The notes under the pieces were generated by a model that saw only the letters and a program-made list of their open reading frames with translations, was not told the DNA's origin and did not search any database. DNA of 14,528 nucleotides from CAZJOD01 sp964547525 (GTDB lineage: Bacteria; Bacillota; Clostridia; JAAYHZ01), in the NCBI GenBank assembly GCA_964547525.1, contig CAZJOD010000103.1, positions 1-14,528 of the forward strand, in the 5' to 3' direction. The translations under genes and the position numbers were made by a program. Below, piece by piece: positions 13,809-14,528 of the stretch (positions are counted from its first letter, which is position 1; each line of letters opens with the position of its first letter).

Positions 13809-14369
13809 CCCGTCCCATAAATTTTCATTAGAAGTTGATATCCCATGGGCACCTTTTTTTAGAGCCATATGAACATCCTCAAGGTTGTTTATCATGCCAC
13901 CTGCAATAACAGGTGTTTTTACTCTGTTACAGAAAACTTCAGTCACATTATGCATTATACCCGGCATAATCTCAACAATTGTAGGTTTAGTAGCCTCAAT
14001 AACAGAAATCGCCGTGTCTACCGACATACTGTCAATTAAAAAAAATCTCTGCACACCACAGTATCCTCTTGAAACAGCATATTTTATCGGTTGACTTCTT
14101 GTACTGATAATTCCGTCGGCACCACACCTTTGAAACAAATAATCCACCGCATTTCCATTTCCACCTAAACCGTCTATAAAATCAAAATGAACCGCACAAA
14201 ACTTATTATGCTTTTTTGCCATATCGATACTTTTTTCAACTTCAAAAATTGTTGACTTTAATATAAATATTATATCAACCGGGGAACAGATTGCCTTTAA
14301 AAGCCGGTCACGACTTCTCACCGCAGCAATCACAGGATTATTATTCAATGTACGTAATATATTATGCAT
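13791..14369 (-). CDS. glpP: Glycerol-3-phosphate responsive antiterminator GlpP
   Basis: GlpP binds mRNA leaders of glycerol genes in the presence of glycerol-3-phosphate and prevents termination. The 192-residue protein has the TIM-barrel-like layout of Bacillus GlpP: PVIAAVR (12-18), HFDFIDG (61-67), GIISTR (86-91), QRFFLIDS (107-114), VEIMPG (132-137), VIAGGMI (154-160) and ISTSNENLW (177-185). ATG at 14369 is the first possible in-frame start: no ATG, GTG or TTG lies between it and the in-frame TAG upstream. There is no Shine-Dalgarno sequence; six T residues separate the -10 box from the ATG, implying a leaderless mRNA. No glpF, glpK or glpD gene is in view, so targets must lie elsewhere. 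Confidence 0.92.
   Translation of the reverse strand: MHNILRTLNNNPVIAAVRSRDRLLKAICSPVDIIFILKSTIFEVEKSIDMAKKHNKFCAVHFDFIDGLGGNGNAVDYLFQRCGADGIISTRSQPIKYAVSRGYCGVQRFFLIDSMSVDTAISVIEATKPTIVEIMPGIMHNVTEVFCNRVKTPVIAGGMINNLEDVHMALKKGAHGISTSNENLWDGLKHRL
13796..13814 (-). terminator. Weak possible terminator at the end of glpP
   Basis: GACGG (13814-13810) pairs with CCGTC (13800-13796) around a nine-base loop, followed by TTTAACTTTATAT on the minus strand. The hairpin lies over the last glpP codons. The T-run is broken by AAC, so termination would be partial at best. It would give glpP a separate transcript from the purH-like gene. Confidence 0.3.
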
Positions 14370-14375
14370 AAAAAA

Positions 14376-14403
14376 ATTATACCATAAAAGATACAGTATG
14401 CAA
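14376..14403 (-). promoter_or_regulatory. Extended -10 promoter of glpP
   Basis: TGGTATAAT gives a perfect -10 hexamer (14381-14376) with the TGn extension. TTGCAT (14403-14398), 16 bases upstream, is a poor -35, as tolerated by extended -10 promoters. The first purine downstream, seven bases after the hexamer, is the A of the glpP ATG. Confidence 0.75.
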
Positions 14404-14426
14404 CAATTATTATCCTTAGTATCTTT
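14387..14426. promoter_or_regulatory. Inverted repeat across the glpP -35 region
   Basis: AAAGATAC (14387-14394) is repeated exactly inverted as GTATCTTT (14419-14426), 24 bases apart. One arm lies in the promoter spacer and the other upstream of the -35 box, so a protein bound to both would cover the promoter. The arms are short and AT-rich, so chance cannot be excluded. Confidence 0.3.
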
Positions 14427-14528
14427 ACACTAAAACTCCATGGTGATAAAATAAACATAGTCTTATACAAAACTTGCTAAAAACATTTGAAATGCAAAGG
14501 AAAGTAAACTGTCATATGGATCATATAT

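Noticed and set aside
14404..14528. A further gene at the right edge
   Set aside because: No open frame of useful length with a start signal on either strand; it appears to be upstream sequence of glpP.

Overview
The window is a low-GC bacterial chromosome segment in which every supported gene lies on the minus strand, so transcription runs from right to left. Strong AGGAGG-type ribosome binding sites, the split two-subunit glycine decarboxylase, a glycerol-responsive GlpP regulator and the order prfA - sua5 - rpiB - upp - comEB - wecB (recalling the Bacillus/Clostridium prfA-to-atp neighbourhood) point to a Firmicute, most likely of class Clostridia. The genes are housekeeping genes; there is no IS transposase, CRISPR array, tRNA or rRNA.

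In transcription order, glpP (14369-13791) reads from an extended -10 promoter placed so that the transcript should begin at the A of its ATG. A second putative promoter precedes a block of three: a stand-alone AICAR transformylase that resembles the eukaryotic ATIC domain, peptide chain release factor 1 (prfA), and the t6A-tRNA enzyme Sua5/TsaC2. A third promoter, with a dyad in its spacer, starts a six-gene run: rpiB (TTG start), upp, a ComEB-type dCMP deaminase, a TagO/WecA-type lipid-linked sugar-phosphate transferase, UDP-GlcNAc 2-epimerase and the CCA-adding enzyme. These genes supply nucleotide salvage, pentose phosphate interconversion, the first lipid-linked step of a cell-wall glycopolymer and tRNA 3'-end maturation.

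Directly after the CCA gene stops, a near-consensus sigma-A promoter drives a tandem glycine riboswitch whose terminator shares bases with the closing stem of the second aptamer, i.e. a glycine-induced ON switch. It controls gcvT-gcvH-gcvPA-gcvPB, the glycine cleavage system without its dihydrolipoamide dehydrogenase, and the operon ends in a strong intrinsic terminator at 274-306. Glycine cleavage makes methylene-THF, while the AICAR transformylase uses formyl-THF, so one-carbon metabolism appears twice.

The least expected structure is non-coding. A 41-nt imperfect hairpin element occurs twice in opposite orientation: once beginning at the stop codon of sua5 (10396-10436, minus) and once at the left edge (22-118, plus), where it is interrupted by a 50-nt insert flanked by a 6-bp duplication. 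Without the insert the two copies agree at 37 of 41 positions, and two of the differences are a compensatory base-pair swap. Fold asymmetry (G-U pairs) suggests the left copy acts as plus-strand RNA.
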